8,698 bases of DNA from CAZUQA01 sp964622375 (lineage in GTDB: Bacteria > Bacillota_I > Bacilli_A > Erysipelotrichales > Erysipelotrichaceae), in assembly GCA_964622375.1 (NCBI GenBank), contig CAZUQA010000070.1, positions 1-8,698 on the forward strand. Direction: 5' to 3'. Positions 6,356-8,698 of the stretch are shown in pieces; the first letter of the stretch is position 1, and each line of letters starts with the position of its first letter. The notes beneath the pieces are model-generated. The model worked only from the letters and a program-made list of their open reading frames with translations, was not told the DNA's origin and did not search any database. The position numbers and the translations under genes are program-made.

Positions 6356-7523
6356 TTTCCTCCCAGCGTATTTTATTGATAATATTTTGACAAATACCCA
6401 ACAGCAACATCACACTCATGGTGCTACTACCACCGCTGGAAATCAACAACAAAGGGACACCAGTCATCGGAATAAGGGCACTTACGCCCCCGACGTTCAA
6501 TAAGAAGTGCACAAAGAGATAGGCAATAGTCCCCACCAATATTACTTTTTCACTACGAACTTCTGTTTTTACGGCATAGTGAAATATATTGTAGAGTATT
6601 GCACAATAAGGAAGCACTACCAACGCTAAACCGAATAGCCCTAATTCTTCTATGATAATCGGGAGAATAAAATCCGTCCGCGCCTCCGGTAAATAACCGA
6701 ATTTTTGTTGGGAATTGCCAAAGCCAACGCCAAAAAACTTACCTCGGGCAAAAGTGCGTAAACTTTGAAACAGTTGATAGGTTCCGCGATCGATTTCATA
6801 GAAAGGATTGACAAAACCGATGAAACGCAGTTTTTGATAGTTGGCAATGGGCAGATATTCAATGAAAGCTACCCCAGTTGCGGTCGCTAAAAACCCCACA
6901 AACAAACAGGCAGCTATAAAACCTAGTTTTATCGCCAATTTTACCAGTCGTAAAGCTTTCCCCGGCACCACTAATAAACAAATAGCGGTAATCATAGCTA
7001 TCACTATTGCCGTCCCCAAATCGCTCTGTAGGTAAGCAATAATTACAAACCACAAACCAAGAACAATTGTCGGCCACTTAAAGGTCGTCCAAAAATCTAA
7101 GTTACGCTCCGCTTTTCTCGTCAACTTAATCGCCAGGTACAAGATAATATAGACTTTAACAAACTCGCTTGGTTGTAGGGAAAAACCAAAAAAATGCAAC
7201 CAGGCTTTAGCCCCGTTAACCGGAGCATAGATCAAGGTCAATATTAATAGTGCCGTTAATGCCACAACGACAAACGGCAACAAACCGCGAACCAAGCGCG
7301 CACTGAAGTTATAATAAAAAAACATCATCAAAGCATAGCCGATAAGGAAGTAGACAACTTGGCGTATCATATTATAGGAAACTGCATCACTTTGTTGACT
7401 GGCAATACCAACGCTGGCTGAAGCCACCATAACCAGGCTGACTGCCGATAAAACTAGGGTGGCAATATAAACCGTGTGGTCATCGTTTTTTCCTGGCAAT
7501 AATTTAATTTTCATCATTCTCAT
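6342..7523 (-). CDS. ftsW: FtsW-type SEDS peptidoglycan glycosyltransferase
   Basis: SEDS proteins polymerise lipid II into glycan strands at the outer membrane face with a partner class B PBP. This 393-residue protein has about ten hydrophobic segments. Family motifs are GAKAW (104-108), FSLQPSEF (114-121), LQSDLG (165-170), then GVGFGN and KFGYLPEARTDFI (to 286), and the C-terminal PMTGVPL and GGSS. Asp284 corresponds to the conserved SEDS aspartate needed for polymerase activity. The GN-SQQKF-YLPEA pattern favours FtsW over RodA. Two usually conserved positions differ: Arg282 for the common His, and SSGGSS for SYGGSS. Three in-frame ATGs (7523, 7517, 7514) overlap the xerC end and none has a strong ribosome binding site, so coupling to xerC is likely. 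The exact start is uncertain by three residues. Confidence 0.9.
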   Translation of the reverse strand: MRMMKIKLLPGKNDDHTVYIATLVLSAVSLVMVASASVGIASQQSDAVSYNMIRQVVYFLIGYALMMFFYYNFSARLVRGLLPFVVVALTALLILTLIYAPVNGAKAWLHFFGFSLQPSEFVKVYIILYLAIKLTRKAERNLDFWTTFKWPTIVLGLWFVIIAYLQSDLGTAIVIAMITAICLLVVPGKALRLVKLAIKLGFIAACLFVGFLATATGVAFIEYLPIANYQKLRFIGFVNPFYEIDRGTYQLFQSLRTFARGKFFGVGFGNSQQKFGYLPEARTDFILPIIIEELGLFGLALVVLPYCAILYNIFHYAVKTEVRSEKVILVGTIAYLFVHFLLNVGGVSALIPMTGVPLLLISSGGSSTMSVMLLLGICQNIINKIRWEENASN

Positions 7524-8454
7524 TATACTTTAATCGAGCTTGCTTAGCTGAATTAATTTTTGCGCCGGGATGGGAATCTAAGTAAGTTTTACGTAAGCGA
7601 TCCACACTCAAATGCGTATAAATTTGTGTTGTCGACAGGTTTTCATGACCTAAAAGTTCCTGCACAATACGCAAATCGGCACCGTTATCTAAAAGATGGG
7701 TCGCAAAAGAATGCCGGAACATATGCGGATGAATATTATTGTTGAGCCCGGCTACTTTACCTATTTCTTGTAACATCAGCTGAATATAACGGGGACTGAG
7801 GCCCTGTCCGTTTTGTTTAATGAACACAAGGTTACTCTGCTGTTTCCACAAATCGCGTACTTGGTTGATGTAATTTGCCAATAACTTGCCGGCTAGCGGA
7901 TAAAAAGGCACTAATCTTTCTTTTTTTCCTTTGCCCCGCACTTTAAGGAAACGTTCTTTTAGGTTGACATTTTCCATGGTTAATTCGCAAACTTCACTCA
8001 AACGCAAGCCGCAAGCATACATCAACTCCAGCATTGCCCGATTACGTAATCCTAAAGCTGTAGTACAATCAACCGCGTTCAGCAAACGCATCATCTCATC
8101 AAACAACAAGAAATCCGGTAAACGCCGTTGCCGATTGTTAATTTTAATTAGGGTGAAAGGATTAGCCGTCAAACCGTAAAATTCGATGAGAAAAAAGTAA
8201 AATGTTCGCAAAGTGCTGAGATTACGAGCAATAGAATTGTTACTCAAAGCTTGCCGATTCTCGGTTCCTTCTTTTAACAGAGCCAAATACTGACTAGCCA
8301 CTTTGATGTCAACGGCGGCGAAATCCGTGATATTAGCGGCAATCAGAAAATCAATAAAACGCCCGATATCTCTTTTGTACGCCGCTTTGGTATGGGGAGA
8401 ATCGCTCATATGTAAACTGTGATAGCTGAGAAACTGAAGGAGGATTTCTGTCAT
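7504..8454 (-). CDS. xerC: XerC/XerD-family tyrosine recombinase
   Basis: A site-specific recombinase of 316 residues that probably acts at dif to resolve chromosome dimers at division. The N-terminal SAM-like core-binding domain spans about 1-100 (HTKAAYKRDIGRFIDFL) and the catalytic domain about 113-295. All catalytic residues are present: Arg151 (CGLRLSEV), Lys175 (RGKGKKER), His244 and Arg247 (HMFRH), His270 (LLGHENLS) and the nucleophile Tyr279 (QIYTH). The C-terminal HPGA resembles the HPRA of XerC. The XerC versus XerD choice is a judgement from these patterns, and a sole Xer is possible. Sitting with ftsW and rsmD, with no integration signs, it is a housekeeping enzyme, not a phage integrase. 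No clear ribosome binding site precedes the ATG. Confidence 0.9.
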   Translation of the reverse strand: MTEILLQFLSYHSLHMSDSPHTKAAYKRDIGRFIDFLIAANITDFAAVDIKVASQYLALLKEGTENRQALSNNSIARNLSTLRTFYFFLIEFYGLTANPFTLIKINNRQRRLPDFLLFDEMMRLLNAVDCTTALGLRNRAMLELMYACGLRLSEVCELTMENVNLKERFLKVRGKGKKERLVPFYPLAGKLLANYINQVRDLWKQQSNLVFIKQNGQGLSPRYIQLMLQEIGKVAGLNNNIHPHMFRHSFATHLLDNGADLRIVQELLGHENLSTTQIYTHLSVDRLRKTYLDSHPGAKINSAKQARLKYNENDEN

Positions 8455-8488
8455 CTTAAAAGTAAGCTAACTAAAAACTTACTCATTT

Positions 8489-8497
8489 ATCATAACA
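8489..8497 (-). promoter_or_regulatory. Possible extended -10 promoter of the xerC-ftsW-rsmD operon
   Basis: The minus strand reads TGTTATGAT, a TG-N plus TATGAT extended -10 box, with no good -35 box at 16-18 nt. Transcription would start near 8482, about 28 nt before the xerC ATG. The 79-nt gap to the thioesterase stop has no clear terminator, so readthrough is also possible. Confidence 0.4.
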
Positions 8498-8533
8498 CAA
8501 TTAACCAAGTAACACTTGACTTCAAGCTGTTGA

Positions 8534-8698
8534 TCATTTAATTAAATATTTACTTAATGCTTGCTTAAATTTATCGCTCAAAGCTTGAGAGCGCCCGCTA
8601 TTTTTATCAACACAAACCAGAACCGACTGTGCGCGAGCGACAATTTTACCGTTTTGACACAAAATTTGATAAAAGCGTAGAGAACTGTTCCCCAAAGC
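8534..8698 (-). CDS. Acyl-CoA thioesterase, hotdog fold (3' end only)
   Basis: A reading frame enters from the right edge and ends at a TGA (8536-8534), giving the last 54 residues of a protein. LGNSSLRFYQIL, GKIVARAQSVLVCVD and the closing helix ALSDKFKQALSKYL match the C-terminal half of YbgC/4-hydroxybenzoyl-CoA thioesterase-like proteins, which hydrolyse acyl-CoA thioesters and act as oligomers of hotdog domains. The catalytic N-terminal part lies outside the window, so substrate cannot be judged. It is on the same strand as xerC, 79 nt upstream, and may or may not share its transcript. Confidence 0.8.
   Translation of the reverse strand, partial: ALGNSSLRFYQILCQNGKIVARAQSVLVCVDKNSGRSQALSDKFKQALSKYLIK

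Noticed and set aside
7504..8454. The tyrosine recombinase as a phage or island integrase
   Set aside because: The sequence follows the XerC/XerD pattern, neighbours are housekeeping genes, and no tRNA, att-like repeats, excisionase or phage genes are near.
8504..8526. Small dyads CAAGT-AAC-ACTTG and CTTGACTTCAAG as a terminator after the thioesterase gene
   Set aside because: The stems are only five base pairs, overlap each other, and no T-run follows on the minus strand.

Overview
The window looks like chromosomal core DNA from a low-GC Gram-positive (Bacillota-type) bacterium. The reasons are an hrcA-grpE heat-shock locus controlled by CIRCE operators, strong AGGAGG-type ribosome binding sites, GTG/TTG starts, A+T-rich hairpin terminators, consensus TTGACA/TATAAT promoters, and a PadR regulator paired with a membrane protein. 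I cannot name a genus. No tRNA, rRNA, CRISPR array, transposase or prophage gene was seen.

Left part (1-1701). On the minus strand, hrcA is followed by grpE, which runs off the left edge; dnaK and dnaJ would be expected beyond it. The hrcA promoter carries two 9-9-9 CIRCE palindromes, one over the -35 box and one over the predicted transcription start. A divergent consensus promoter reads right into a padR-type gene, with a 21-bp near-palindrome filling its -35/-10 spacer, which suggests self-repression.

Middle part (1702-5812). padR overlaps by 4 nt a gene for a 334-residue, multi-pass membrane protein with a soluble helical N-terminus (HAAS/DUF1700-like). A hairpin then separates it from a convergent minus-strand operon of three genes: an SPFH-domain protein with two C-terminal zinc ribbons (YdjI-like), a protein with zinc-binding Cys pairs at both ends (DUF4428-like N-terminus), and a small lipoprotein. 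This three-gene set is the least understood part of the window and may be a membrane-surveillance module. Its leader contains a separate stem-loop.

Right part (5813-8698). A minus-strand operon encodes a XerC/D tyrosine recombinase, an FtsW-type SEDS glycosyltransferase and the 16S rRNA methyltransferase RsmD, with overlapping genes. It joins chromosome-dimer resolution, septal peptidoglycan synthesis and ribosome maturation. Upstream lies the 3' end of a hotdog-fold acyl-CoA thioesterase gene that enters from the right edge.

Most of the window is conventional. The points that deserve a second look are the double CIRCE, the operator embedded in the padR promoter, the SPFH/zinc-ribbon/lipoprotein operon and its structured leader, and substitutions at conserved FtsW motif positions.
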